From the NCBI RefSeq assembly GCF_015160875.1, contig NZ_CP063374.1, positions 2,542,001 through 2,606,000 of the forward strand: DNA of 64,000 nucleotides, in the 5' to 3' direction. The stretch's first letter is position 1, and the number at the start of each line of letters is the position of its first letter. This document shows, piece after piece, positions 1 to 8,888 of this stretch. Origin of the DNA: Streptomyces chromofuscus. GTDB taxonomy: Bacteria > Actinomycetota > Actinomycetes > Streptomycetales > Streptomycetaceae. The position numbers were made by a program, and so were the translations under genes. The notes beneath the pieces were generated by a model. That model saw nothing but the letters and a program-made list of their open reading frames with translations. It had not been told where the DNA came from and searched no databases.

Positions 1-1
1 T

Positions 2-1198
2 ACCTGGGAGGGCCTGGTCGCCGGACGATCCGGCGTCAAGCCCCTGGAGCAGGAGTGGGCCGCCGACCAGGCGGTCAGGATCGCCGCGCCGGTCGCGGTG
101 GAGCCTTCCGAGATCATCCCCCGGCCGCAGGCCCGCCGCCTCGACCGCTCGGCGCAGTTCGCGCTGATCGCCGCGCAGGAGGCCTGGGCCGACGCCGGTT
201 TCACCGCCAAGGCCGGTGAGGGCGCCGAGATCGACCCGGACCGGCTCGGCGCGGTCATCGCCTCCGGCATCGGCGGTGTCACGACCCTCCTCGACCAGTA
301 CGACGTGCTCAAGGAGAAGGGCGTACGCCGCGTCTCCCCGCACACCGTGCCCATGCTGATGCCGAACAGCCCCTCCGCGAACGTGGGTCTGGCGGTGGGC
401 GCCCGGGCGGGCGTGCACACCCCGGTCTCCGCGTGCGCGTCGGGCGCCGAGGCCATCGGCTACGCCATCGAGATGATCCGCTCGGGCCGCGCCGACGTCG
501 TCGTCGCCGGTGGCACGGAGGCGGCGATCCACCCGCTGCCGATCGCCGCGTTCGGCAACATGATGGCGATGTCCAAGAACAACGACGACCCGCAGGGCGC
601 CTCGCGTCCCTACGACGTCGACCGCGACGGCTTCGTGCTCGGCGAGGGCGCCGGTGTCATCGTCCTGGAGTCCGCGGAGCACGCCGCGAAGCGCGGGGCG
701 CGGGTGTACGCCGAGGCGGTCGGGCAGGGCATCTCCGCCGACAGCCACGACATCGTGCAGCCGGAGCCGGCAGGACGCGGCATCAGCCACGCCCTGCAGA
801 ACCTGCTGGAGCGGACCGACCTGGACCCGGCGGAGATCGTGCACGTCAACGCGCACGCTACGTCGACGCCGGCCGGTGACATCGCCGAGCTGAAGGCGCT
901 GCGGAAGGTGTTCGGCGACGACGCCGACCACATGGCGGTGTCCGCGACGAAGTCGATGACCGGGCACCTGCTGGGTGGTGCGGGCGGTGTCGAGACGGTC
1001 GCGACCGTGCTCGCGCTGTACCACCGGGTGGCTCCGCCGACCATCAACGTCGAGAACCTCGACCCCGAGGCCGAGGCGAACGCCGACGTGGTGCGGGGCG
1101 AGGCGCGCAAGCTGCCCGTCGAGGGCCGTATCGCCGCGCTCAACGACTCGTTCGGCTTCGGTGGGCACAACGTGGTGCTGGCGTTCCGGACGGTTTGA
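2..1198 (+). CDS. fabF: 3-oxoacyl-ACP synthase II (KAS II), 5' end cut off by the window
   Basis: Condensing enzyme of type II fatty-acid synthesis: it decarboxylates malonyl-ACP and joins it to an acyl-enzyme. The reading frame is open from base 2, so the true start lies upstream. The thiolase-fold Cys-His-His triad is visible: the nucleophile in SACASG (fragment residue 145), His in NAHATST (285) and His in TGHLLG (322). These are each 18 lower than C163/H303/H340 of E. coli FabF, so only about 18 residues are missing. The glycine-rich GFGGHN motif near the C-terminus is present. The gene ends just before a very strong hairpin, so it is probably the last gene of the fab operon. Confidence 0.96.
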   Translation, partial: TWEGLVAGRSGVKPLEQEWAADQAVRIAAPVAVEPSEIIPRPQARRLDRSAQFALIAAQEAWADAGFTAKAGEGAEIDPDRLGAVIASGIGGVTTLLDQYDVLKEKGVRRVSPHTVPMLMPNSPSANVGLAVGARAGVHTPVSACASGAEAIGYAIEMIRSGRADVVVAGGTEAAIHPLPIAAFGNMMAMSKNNDDPQGASRPYDVDRDGFVLGEGAGVIVLESAEHAAKRGARVYAEAVGQGISADSHDIVQPEPAGRGISHALQNLLERTDLDPAEIVHVNAHATSTPAGDIAELKALRKVFGDDADHMAVSATKSMTGHLLGGAGGVETVATVLALYHRVAPPTINVENLDPEAEANADVVRGEARKLPVEGRIAALNDSFGFGGHNVVLAFRTV

Positions 1199-1211
1199 TG
1201 CCGTTTGCCTT

Positions 1212-1256
1212 ACGGCGATGGCCCGAACCCCCTGAGGGGGTTCGGGCCATCGCCGT
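1212..1256. terminator. strong intrinsic terminator hairpin after fabF
   Basis: Perfect 21-bp inverted repeat (1212-1232 against 1236-1256) with a 3-nt TGA loop. It sits 13 bp after the fabF stop and 29 bp before the stop of the convergent DUF3145 gene. The short T tract and symmetric arms suggest it works in both directions. Confidence 0.9.
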
Positions 1257-1285
1257 TTCGGTGTGTGTCGTCGCCTCAGGAGCGG

Positions 1286-1780
1286 TCAGACGACCTGGTG
1301 GAGCCAGCGGACCGGGGCTCCCTCGCCCGCGTACCTGAACGGTTCCAGTTCGTCGTCCCACGGCTTGCCCAGGAGCTTGGCGATCTCGGCCTCCAGGTCC
1401 GTCTCGCCCTGCTGGGCGCGGACCAGGGCCGCGCGCAGGCGGTCCTCGGGGATCAGGATGTCGCCGTGGATGCCGGTGACGGCGTGGAAGATGCCGAGGT
1501 CGGGGGTGCAGCTGTAGCGCTCGCCCTCGGCGGTGGGGCAGGGTTCGGCGGTGACCTCGAAGCGGAGGAGGTGCCAGCCGCGCAGCGCGGAGGCCAGCTT
1601 CGACGCCGTGCCGGGCTCGCCCTGCCAGGAGAACTCCGACCGCCAGGTGCCGGGCGCGGCCGGCTGCCGGATCCAGTCGAGGTTGACGCGCGTGCCGAGC
1701 ACGCCGGCGACGGCCCACTCGACGTGCGGGCACAGCGCGCGCGGCGCGGAGTGCACGTACAGGACTCCACGTGTCGTCAC
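1286..1780 (-). CDS. DUF3145 family protein
   Basis: 164-residue soluble protein of the actinobacterial DUF3145 family, which has no established function. It begins MTTRGVLYVHSAPRALCPH and ends PVRWLHQVV. It has no signal peptide or membrane segment, and several conserved Trp and His residues. It is convergent with fabF across a shared hairpin terminator; from general knowledge of Streptomyces genomes this family often lies beside fabF. I assign the family from sequence character and context and propose no activity. Confidence 0.85.
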   Translation of the reverse strand: MTTRGVLYVHSAPRALCPHVEWAVAGVLGTRVNLDWIRQPAAPGTWRSEFSWQGEPGTASKLASALRGWHLLRFEVTAEPCPTAEGERYSCTPDLGIFHAVTGIHGDILIPEDRLRAALVRAQQGETDLEAEIAKLLGKPWDDELEPFRYAGEGAPVRWLHQVV

Positions 1781-2028
1781 CGGGACCTCCGGGCAGAGCG
1801 GGCGTGTTGCGGCTGGCTGGGCGGCGGTGGCCGGTCGGCCACACTGATGGCGAGGCTACCGTGCGGTGGCGCAAGGAGTGTGACGTACCGTCGGTCCCAG
1901 TGCCCGGAAACCGCCGCCATTCACCCAGGGGGACGCTTGTACGGGCGTGACCCGTTGCACAGCGCGCGGCCGGGAACCTTCACGCGTTGTATGGAGAGGG
2001 CCGACGAGAGCGAGGGGGCCGACAGACG

Positions 2029-2916
2029 ATGCGCAAGAGCGGACAGCGGGTGCGGACCGCGGTGGCCGTGCTCACGGCGGCCGTGTTCGGACTGACCGGA
2101 TGCGACGCCCTGGGCGGCGACGCGCCGGACGAGGCCGGCCTGGGCCGGCAGCGGGCCGAGGGTCCGGCGGTCTTGTGGGACCGCAGTCCCGCCTCGATCG
2201 TCGCCGTCGGTGACTCCATCACCCGCGGGTTCGACGCCTGCGGGGTGCTGGTGGACTGCCCGCAGGTGTCCTGGGCGACCGGCAGCAGCCCCGAGGTGAA
2301 CAGTCTCGCCGTGCGGCTGCTGGGCGCGCGGGCCACCACCCACAGCTGGAACGTCGCGGTGAGCGGGACGGCGATGGCGGACCTCCCGGCGCAGATGGAG
2401 CGTGCGGCGGCGCGTGGGCCGGAGCTCGTGACGGTGATGACGGGCGCGAACGACGCCTGCCGGTCCTCGGTCTCGGCGATGACGCCGGTGGACGACTTCC
2501 GGGCCGACTTCAAGGACGCGATGCGCACGCTGCGTCAGACCCTGCCCAAGGCTCAGGTGTACGTGGCGAGCATTCCGAACCTGATGCGGCTGTGGTCCGA
2601 GGGCCGTACGAACCCGCTGGGCAAGCAGGTGTGGAAGCTGGGGATCTGCCCGTCCATGCTGGGCGACGCCGACGCCCTGGACGCGGCGGCCAACCAGCGG
2701 CGCGCGACGGTGCAGCAGCGGGTGATGGACTACAACTCCGCACTGGCGGAGGTCTGCGGCGCGGACGAGTACTGCCGGTACGACGGCGGGGCGGTGTTCG
2801 ACTACCGCTTCGGCACGGCGCAGTTGAGCCCGTGGGACTGGTTCCATCCGAGCAAGAACGGTCAGGCACGGCTGGCGGAGATCGCCTTTCGGAGGATCAC
2901 CGCCGAAAAGCCTTAA
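2029..2916 (+). CDS. SGNH/GDSL-family hydrolase, lipoprotein
   Basis: 295-residue predicted lipoprotein esterase or lipase. A short basic N-terminus and hydrophobic stretch lead to a lipobox LTGC with the lipidated Cys at residue 25, so the enzyme should be anchored outside the membrane. SGNH blocks are visible: GDS with nucleophile Ser64, GAND (block III Asn), and a C-terminal DWFH with Asp270 and His273 completing the triad. I chose ATG 2029 because it puts a normal signal peptide first; the upstream in-frame ATG at 1987 would add 14 charged residues before it. The gene ends 10 bp before the aldose epimerase start, so the two are probably co-transcribed. The substrate is unknown. Confidence 0.88.
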   Translation: MRKSGQRVRTAVAVLTAAVFGLTGCDALGGDAPDEAGLGRQRAEGPAVLWDRSPASIVAVGDSITRGFDACGVLVDCPQVSWATGSSPEVNSLAVRLLGARATTHSWNVAVSGTAMADLPAQMERAAARGPELVTVMTGANDACRSSVSAMTPVDDFRADFKDAMRTLRQTLPKAQVYVASIPNLMRLWSEGRTNPLGKQVWKLGICPSMLGDADALDAAANQRRATVQQRVMDYNSALAEVCGADEYCRYDGGAVFDYRFGTAQLSPWDWFHPSKNGQARLAEIAFRRITAEKP

Positions 2917-2926
2917 GGTTCCGCTC

Positions 2927-3895
2927 ATGAGCGAACACTTCGGCACACTTCCCGACGGCACGGCCGTGCACCGCTGGACCCTCGAACGCGCCGGCGTCCG
3001 GGTGCGGATCCTCTCCTACGGCGGGATCGTACAGTCCGTCGAGGTGCCGGGACGGGACGGCCGGACCGAGGACGTGGTGCTGGGGTTCGCCGAACTGGAC
3101 GGGTATCTGACGCACCCGGAGCCGTACCTCGGCGCCCTGATCGGGCGGTACGCCAACCGGATCGCGGGCGGCCGCTTCCCGCTCGACGGGCGGACGTACG
3201 CGCTCGCGCCCAACGACGGGCCGAATTCGCTGCACGGCGGTGAGCGCGGCTTCGACAAGCGGGTCTGGGAGGTGACGCCGGTCGAGCACGGCGTCCGGCT
3301 CACCCGGGTCGGCCCGCACGGCGAGGAGGGCTTCCCGGGGCGGCTGGAGGTCTCGGCGACCTACCGTCTCGACCCGGGCGGCGCGCTGCGGATCGCGTAC
3401 GAGGCGGTCACCGACGCGCCGACCGTGGTCAACCTGACGAACCACTCGTACTGGAACCTGAGCGGTTCCGGCAACGCGGGCGGGCACGAGCTGCGGATCG
3501 CCGCCGGGCGGTACACGCCGGTGGACGACGTGCTGATCCCGACCGGGACCGCTCCCGTCGAGGGCACCCGGTTCGACTTCCGGACGGCCCGCAAGACCGG
3601 CTCCGGGTACGACCACAACTTCGTCCTCGACAAGGGCGTGACCGCGACGCCGGTCGAGGTCGCGGAGCTGTCCGACCCCGGGTCCGGGCGGGTGCTGACG
3701 GTGGCGACGACCGAGCCGGGGCTCCAGTTGTACACCGGCGAGCACCTGAGCGGGCCCTGGGCACCCGGGGACGGCATCGCGCTGGAGACGCAGCACTTCC
3801 CCGACTCGCCGAACCGGCCGGAGTTCCCGAGCACCGTGCTGCGGCCGGGCGAGGTGTTCCGCTCGGAGACGGTGTACGGCTTCTCGACGCGCTGA
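2927..3895 (+). CDS. galM: aldose 1-epimerase (galactose mutarotase family)
   Basis: 322-residue cytoplasmic enzyme interconverting alpha and beta anomers of hexoses. Family signatures are NDGPNSLHGG, the TNHSYWNL block with catalytic acid His173, and LETQHFPDSP with catalytic base Glu287. There is no signal peptide, unlike the second mutarotase near 35.4 kb, which has a Tat signal. It lies 10 bp after the SGNH lipoprotein and converges on the beta-glucosidase, so it could handle sugars released by that enzyme. The symbol reflects family resemblance; substrate preference is not visible. Confidence 0.9.
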   Translation: MSEHFGTLPDGTAVHRWTLERAGVRVRILSYGGIVQSVEVPGRDGRTEDVVLGFAELDGYLTHPEPYLGALIGRYANRIAGGRFPLDGRTYALAPNDGPNSLHGGERGFDKRVWEVTPVEHGVRLTRVGPHGEEGFPGRLEVSATYRLDPGGALRIAYEAVTDAPTVVNLTNHSYWNLSGSGNAGGHELRIAAGRYTPVDDVLIPTGTAPVEGTRFDFRTARKTGSGYDHNFVLDKGVTATPVEVAELSDPGSGRVLTVATTEPGLQLYTGEHLSGPWAPGDGIALETQHFPDSPNRPEFPSTVLRPGEVFRSETVYGFSTR

Positions 3896-3915
3896 GCCGT
3901 CACGGCGATCCCTTG

Positions 3916-3951
3916 AGCCCCGGCCCGGATGTCAGGTCCCGGACCGGGGCT
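3916..3951. terminator. bidirectional hairpin between convergent galM-like and GH3 genes
   Basis: 13-bp arms 3916-3928 and 3939-3951 with one mismatch and a 10-nt loop. The hairpin lies in the 81-bp gap between two convergent genes. Confidence 0.75.
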
Positions 3952-3976
3952 GCTCGGTGGGACGCATCGCCCTGGT

Positions 3977-6415
3977 TCAGACCGTAGTCGTCAACGTGAT
4001 CCTGCGGTCGGCGATCGAGCGACCCACCTGAATCTCGTACGAACCCTTCACAAACGACCACGAGTTGGTCATCTCGTCCCAGATTTCGAACGCCCGGCGC
4101 GGGAGTTCGACGACGGCCTCCGCGCTCTCCCCCGGCCCCGCCTCGACGCCCGCGAAGCCGGCCAGCCGGCGCGCCGGGCGCTCCGGGTCCGGCTCGGCCG
4201 GGGCGACGTAGAGCTGCACGACCTCGCGGCCGGGGCGCCCGCCGGTGTTGCGGACGCGCACCTTCACCGTCGTCCCGTCCGTCTCGACGGACTCGTAGGA
4301 CCAGTCGGTGTAGCCGAGGCCGTGGCCGAAGGGGTACGTCGGCCTTCTGCCCTCCTTCTCCCAGGCGCGGTAGCCGATGAAGACGCCCTCGCGGTAGGCC
4401 AGTTCGCCGTCGGCGGGGACGACCTGGGTGACCGGGGCGTCCGCCAGCGGGCCCCAGGTGGTCGGCAGGCGGCCGCCCGGCTCGTGCGTCCCCGTCAGCA
4501 CGTCGGCGAGGGCGGCGCCGCCCTCCTGGCCGGGGAACCAGGTCAGCAGTACCGCCGCGACCTCCTCGCGCCAGGGCAGCTCCACCGGGGAGCCGGCGTT
4601 GACGACCACGACCGTGTTCGGGTTGGCGGCGGCGACGGCGCGCACCAGGTCGTCCTGGCGGCCGGGCAGGCGCAGGTCGGTGCGGTCGAAACCCTCGGAC
4701 TCGACGCGTTCGGTGGTGGCGACCACGACGACGGCCGTGTCGGCGGCGCGGGCCGCCTCGACGGCCTCGGCGATCAGCTCGTCGGGGTCACGCTGCGGTC
4801 CCTGGTGGGCGAGCGCGAAGCCGACGACCCGCAGCGGGACGTCCTCGGGGAGGTCGACGACGTGGGTCAGGGAGACCTCGACCGGCTCACCCGCGGTGAG
4901 TGCGGCCCGGGCGCGGGGCACGGGGGCGCCGAGGAAGGACGCGAAGGGGTCGTCCTTGGCGGGGCGCTGGACGTCGTCGTAGTACGTGGTGCCGTCGACG
5001 GTGAGGGTGAAGGCACCCGTGCCCTTGATGCCGAAGGTGTGCGGGCCGGTGTCGCGGGGGGTGAAGGTGCCGGTCAGTTCGACGGTGTGCAGGCGGTCGT
5101 GATCGACGCCGTCGGGCAGGTCGTCGCCCAGCCACTGGATCTGGCCGTTCGGGACGGAGGCCGTGCCGATGATCGCGCCGTCCGCGTCGCGGCAGACCGC
5201 GCGCAGGACGAAGCCCCGGTCGGCGACGCCCGGTTCGGTGGTGGGGTCGGCGCCGACGGCGTAGGTGACGGAGCCCTCGGGGAGGGCGGCGGTGAGGCCG
5301 TCGAGCGGGGAGACGACGCGGTCGGGGAAGACGGTGGCCGAGCCGCCGCCGAGGACACGGGCGTCGCGGGCGGCGGCGCCGACGAGGGCGACCGTGCCCG
5401 GCCGCAGCGGCAGCGCGCCCTCGTTGCGGACCAGGACGAAGGAGCGGCGGGCGATCTCGCGGGCCAGGGCCGCGCCGTCGACCGGCGCGGGGAGCTCGGT
5501 GACGGCCGGCTCGGCGCCGTCCAGGACGCCGACGCGGGCGGCGAGGCGCAGGACGTTGCGCACGGCGTCGTCGACCCTGGCCTCGTCGGTCCTGCCGTCC
5601 CGTACGGCCTGCGCGAGGGCCTCGCCGTAGACGGTCCGCGGGCCGGGCATCGCCACGTCGAGACCGCCCTCGATGGCGCCGGTGGTGGAGCGGGCCGCGG
5701 TCCAGTCGGAGACGTTGACGCCGTCGAAGCCCCACTGGCCGCGCAGGATCTCGTTCACGAGGTGGTGGTGCTCGGTCATCGTCGTGCCGTTGACCGAGTT
5801 GTAGGCGGTCATGACGCCCCAGGGGCGGGCGTTCTCGACGATCGCCTCGAAGGGGGCGAGGTAGAGCTCGCGCAGCGCCCGTTCGGAGATCAGGTTGTTG
5901 ACCGTGAAGCGGTCGGTCTCCGCGTCGTTGGCGACGAAGTGCTTGACGGTGGTGGCGACGCCGCCGGACTGCACGCCCTGGACGTACCCCGCGCCGATCC
6001 GGCCGGTGAGGCAGGGGTCCTCGCTGTAGGCCTCGAAGTGGCGGCCGCCGAGCGGGGAGCGGTGCAGGTTGACCGTGGGCGCGAGCAGTACGTGGACGCC
6101 CTTGCGGCGGGCCTCCTGGGCGAGCAGGACGCCGGCGCGGCGGGCCAGGGCGGGGTCCCAGGTCGCGGCGAGGGCGGTGGGCGAGGGCAGGGCGACGGAG
6201 GGGTCCTCGGCGGTCCAGCGCACGCCGCGTACGCCGATCGGGCCGTCGGACATGACCAGGGAGCCGAGGCCGATCTCGGGGAGGGCGGGCAGGGTCCAGG
6301 TGTCCTGGCCGGCCAGGAGGCGGGTCTTGGCGTCCAGGTCCAGCGTGCGCAGGGCGGCCTCGACGGCCGCCTCGCGAACCCGGTCGGCCGGGGTGGTGCG
6401 CGGGGATCCCGCCAT
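3977..6415 (-). CDS. bglX: glycoside hydrolase family 3 beta-glucosidase with PA14 insert
   Basis: 812-residue exo-acting beta-glycosidase. The order is an N-terminal GH3 TIM barrel (about 20-330) with nucleophile Asp237 in NVSDW, the first part of the alpha/beta sandwich, a PA14-type carbohydrate-binding insert (about 398-525), the rest of the sandwich (GSPVELPW, LLTWFPGQEGG), and a C-terminal fibronectin-III-like domain. No signal peptide is seen, so it is probably intracellular and acts on imported oligosaccharides. Start 6415 is preferred over an ATG 15 codons upstream because GAGGAGA lies 7 nt before it. It is divergent from a TetR gene that is the likely regulator. The symbol indicates family only. 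Confidence 0.92.
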   Translation of the reverse strand: MAGSPRTTPADRVREAAVEAALRTLDLDAKTRLLAGQDTWTLPALPEIGLGSLVMSDGPIGVRGVRWTAEDPSVALPSPTALAATWDPALARRAGVLLAQEARRKGVHVLLAPTVNLHRSPLGGRHFEAYSEDPCLTGRIGAGYVQGVQSGGVATTVKHFVANDAETDRFTVNNLISERALRELYLAPFEAIVENARPWGVMTAYNSVNGTTMTEHHHLVNEILRGQWGFDGVNVSDWTAARSTTGAIEGGLDVAMPGPRTVYGEALAQAVRDGRTDEARVDDAVRNVLRLAARVGVLDGAEPAVTELPAPVDGAALAREIARRSFVLVRNEGALPLRPGTVALVGAAARDARVLGGGSATVFPDRVVSPLDGLTAALPEGSVTYAVGADPTTEPGVADRGFVLRAVCRDADGAIIGTASVPNGQIQWLGDDLPDGVDHDRLHTVELTGTFTPRDTGPHTFGIKGTGAFTLTVDGTTYYDDVQRPAKDDPFASFLGAPVPRARAALTAGEPVEVSLTHVVDLPEDVPLRVVGFALAHQGPQRDPDELIAEAVEAARAADTAVVVVATTERVESEGFDRTDLRLPGRQDDLVRAVAAANPNTVVVVNAGSPVELPWREEVAAVLLTWFPGQEGGAALADVLTGTHEPGGRLPTTWGPLADAPVTQVVPADGELAYREGVFIGYRAWEKEGRRPTYPFGHGLGYTDWSYESVETDGTTVKVRVRNTGGRPGREVVQLYVAPAEPDPERPARRLAGFAGVEAGPGESAEAVVELPRRAFEIWDEMTNSWSFVKGSYEIQVGRSIADRRITLTTTV

Positions 6416-6485
6416 GGGGTGTCTCCTCGTCGACGTCCGTACGGTGTCCCCATCGTGCATCGGCCACCTGGCGACCGGTAGGTTT

Positions 6486-6503
6486 CGTTATCTCTCCGTT
6501 ATC
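6486..6503. promoter_or_regulatory. direct repeat CGTTATC-N4-CGTTATC between the GH3 and TetR genes
   Basis: Two identical 7-bp blocks with an 11-bp period (one helical turn) lie in the 119-bp gap between the divergent beta-glucosidase and tetR-type genes. The AT-rich sequence stands out from its surroundings. It could be the TetR operator or overlapping promoter elements; this is inferred from position only. Confidence 0.4.
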
Positions 6504-6534
6504 CGCTGGTGGGCGGATGCCGTACGGTGACGCC

Positions 6535-7092
6535 ATGAGCGGGCGGGTCAGGAGCGAGGAGCGGCGGGCCGAGATAGTCCGGGCCGCCCTGGAGGTGATC
6601 GCCGAGCGCGGGTACCGGGGCGCGAGCCTGGCCGCGGTGGCCGAGCGGGTGGGGCTGACCCAGCAGGGGCTGCTGCACTACTTCCCGACCAAGGACGCGC
6701 TGCTGGTCGCCGTGCTCAAGGAACGGGACCAGTGGGACGCGATGCCGGACACCCGGTGGCGGGTCGACCTGCTCACGGCGCTGGTCGAGTACAACGCGAT
6801 GCGTCCCGGCGTCGTCCAGACCTTCTCCGCGCTGCTCGGCGAGAGCGTCACGGAGGGGCATCCGGCGCGGGACTACTTCACCGAGCGCTACCGGCGGGTC
6901 CGCGACAGCATGGCGGCCGTCCTGCGCACCGAGTACGGCGACCGCCTCCCGAACGGCCTCACACCGGAACGCACCGCGCCCCTGCTGGTGGCGGTGATGG
7001 ACGGGCTGCAGTACCAGTGGCTGCTGGACCCCGAGTCGGTGGACATGCCGGGTGCCTTCCGGGACTTCCTGACGCTGCTGGGCGAGAACTGA
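6535..7092 (+). CDS. TetR family transcriptional regulator
   Basis: 185 residues. The N-terminal TetR helix-turn-helix covers about residues 10-55 (EIVRAALEVIAERGYRGASL, then VAERVGLTQQGLLHYFPTKD). The rest is a helical ligand-binding and dimerisation domain. ATG 6535 is chosen because the six codons upstream (from a 6517 ATG) are not needed for the domain. It is divergent from the GH3 beta-glucosidase, which suggests local control of glucoside use. The ligand is unknown. Confidence 0.88.
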   Translation: MSGRVRSEERRAEIVRAALEVIAERGYRGASLAAVAERVGLTQQGLLHYFPTKDALLVAVLKERDQWDAMPDTRWRVDLLTALVEYNAMRPGVVQTFSALLGESVTEGHPARDYFTERYRRVRDSMAAVLRTEYGDRLPNGLTPERTAPLLVAVMDGLQYQWLLDPESVDMPGAFRDFLTLLGEN

Positions 7093-7150
7093 CCCCCGTC
7101 TGAGTACGGGTACTCAGGTGCTCGCCCGGCCCGCGCGCGACCATGCCCGT

Positions 7151-7414
7151 ATGAGGTGGAGGAACACGCTCGCGGTGCTCGGGCTGCTGCCCCTCAACAC
7201 CCTGCTGGTCGGGTACGGGTGGCTGGCGGCCGGCATGACGGCGTGGGCGGCGGGCTTCGGCCCGGAGCCGTACCGGCCGCCGATGGCGGAACTCGGCGCG
7301 GCCTGCGGCGGGGTGGCGCTGATCGGCGTCGTGCTGTGGTGGGCCGGACTGCGGCGGGCCGCGGCCTTCCAGGCGGTTCCGCTGCTCGCGCTCCTCGCGT
7401 TGATGCTCGGCTGA
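7151..7414 (+). CDS. small integral membrane protein
   Basis: 87 residues with two or three predicted membrane segments (about 6-32, 48-65, and a hydrophobic tail 72-86), beginning MRWRNTLAVLGLLPL. It lacks recognisable catalytic motifs. It starts 58 bp after the TetR gene on the same strand and may be co-transcribed. ATG 7151 is chosen because the upstream in-frame GTG at 7118 would add a charged leader. The function is unknown; I regard the gene as real because of its codon usage and membrane-protein composition. Confidence 0.65.
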   Translation: MRWRNTLAVLGLLPLNTLLVGYGWLAAGMTAWAAGFGPEPYRPPMAELGAACGGVALIGVVLWWAGLRRAAAFQAVPLLALLALMLG

Positions 7415-7524
7415 AACCCGCAGCCCTGGCATCCCCCGGGTCACACACCATGGCGCGGCCCACTTCCGTCACGGGATACTGCGGCCGTTCCCGCTCCCCA
7501 CTGCGACGGAAGGACCCAACTCCT

Positions 7525-8778
7525 GTGAAAGCTCTACGTGTTGGCACCGGTGCACTCGGGCTCGTCCTCATGGCCGGGCTCGCCGCCCCCGCCACCGCCA
7601 CCGCGTCGGCGGAACCCGTGGTCACCGTCGAGGAACAACGGCTGGAGCGGGCCGTGCCGCAGGAGATCCTGCGGCGGTCCGGATTCGACGCGGTGGCACC
7701 GGAGTTCGCCGAGGTGCTGGGCGCGGCCCGCTCCTACGCGCAGGCGCACAGGATCGTCGTACGGCAGGGCTCGGCGCTGTGGCGGCGGGCGGTGGACCGG
7801 GCGCAGGGGCGGGCGCCCGTCGAGGGGGACCTCAGCCGGGACGACGACCGTCCCCTGTACTGGGCGCGGTTGGGAATGACACGTGAACTGCGTTCCTGGC
7901 AACCGCAGTTCGGGCTCGACGAACGCGGCCGGGCCGCTCTGCTGGACGCGCTGGAGCGGACCTCGCGCGGGCAGGACGACATCCGCCACCCGGGCCGCGG
8001 CTCGGGCGTGAAGCGGATCCTGGTCACCGGGTTCGACCCGTTCACCCTGGACCGGGACGTGCGGATCTCCAACCCCTCCGGCGCCACCGCGCTCGCGCTC
8101 GACGGCACGGTGATCCGGACGGCGGACGGGCCGGCGCGGGTGGAGACCGCCGTGTTCCCGGTGCGGTGGCGGGACTTCGCGGACGGGACGGTGGAGCGGA
8201 CGCTGCGGCCGTACCTGCCGCGGGTCGACCTCTTCGCGACCGTCAGCCAGGGCCGGGTCGGGCGGTTCGACGTCGAGCGGACCAACGGGGCCTGGCGGGG
8301 CGGCTTCGCGGACAACGAGAACGTCGGCCGGACGGAGACCATCCCGGTCGCCGACCCGGCGTCGCAGCCGCAGTGGACGTCGACGACGCTGCCGTACGAG
8401 CGGATCGTGGCCGCCGGGACCGGCCGCTTCCCGGTGTACGACAACACCACCGTCACGGAGATCCCGGCGGGCGGCACCCAGGCCGTCGTCCGGCCGGACG
8501 GGCCGACGCCCGGGTCGACGGCACGCGCCGGGGGCGGCGGGGACTACCTCTCCAACGAGATCGCCTACCGGGCGACGCTGCTGCGCGACCGGCTGGGACT
8601 GCACGACACCCTGCCCGGCGGGCATGTGCACACGCCCGTCCTCCAGTTCGGCGCGGGCAACACCACCGAGGTCACCGACCCGGAGTTCGTCCGCAACCGG
8701 CTGGACATCATCGCGCAGGTGCGGGCCATCCTCACGGTCGCCGCGGAGGCCGGCGCGAGGCAGCGAACGGGAGACTGA
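7525..8778 (+). CDS. secreted pyroglutamyl-peptidase I-like (C15 fold) protein, catalytic Cys replaced by Ser
   Basis: 417 residues: a signal peptide (about 1-29, LVLMAGLAAPATATASA), an N-terminal helical region of unknown role (30-160), then a C15 domain starting VKRILVTGFDPF, the family signature. Two of the three expected catalytic positions are recognisable: Glu251 in DVERTN and His369 in GHVHTPV. The block that normally reads YVCN is DYLSNE, so Ser343 occupies the nucleophile position. Pyroglutamyl peptidases are normally cytosolic and about 215 residues, so the export signal and long N-terminal extension are unusual. It may be a serine-dependent variant or non-catalytic. GTG 7525 follows GGAAGGA at 9 nt. 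Confidence 0.8.
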   Translation: MKALRVGTGALGLVLMAGLAAPATATASAEPVVTVEEQRLERAVPQEILRRSGFDAVAPEFAEVLGAARSYAQAHRIVVRQGSALWRRAVDRAQGRAPVEGDLSRDDDRPLYWARLGMTRELRSWQPQFGLDERGRAALLDALERTSRGQDDIRHPGRGSGVKRILVTGFDPFTLDRDVRISNPSGATALALDGTVIRTADGPARVETAVFPVRWRDFADGTVERTLRPYLPRVDLFATVSQGRVGRFDVERTNGAWRGGFADNENVGRTETIPVADPASQPQWTSTTLPYERIVAAGTGRFPVYDNTTVTEIPAGGTQAVVRPDGPTPGSTARAGGGGDYLSNEIAYRATLLRDRLGLHDTLPGGHVHTPVLQFGAGNTTEVTDPEFVRNRLDIIAQVRAILTVAAEAGARQRTGD

Positions 8779-8888
8779 CGCCCGGGGCGCCCGGGGCGTC
8801 GCCGACGGGGACGGGAACGGGGCATCGTGTACGTGACGCCGGGGCGGTCACGCCAGGACGGTGATGACGGTGACGGCGGGTGTCCCGG

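Noticed and set aside
3929-6481. 850-residue plus-strand frame opposite the GH3 gene
   Set aside because: Gly/Ala/Asp-rich composition from the mirror of biased third positions; the minus-strand frame encodes a complete GH3 enzyme with catalytic residues.
8779-8888. Hairpin candidate GACGCCC-N10-GGGCGTC after the C15-fold gene
   Set aside because: Only 7 bp pair before mismatches; too weak in DNA of this GC content to call a terminator.
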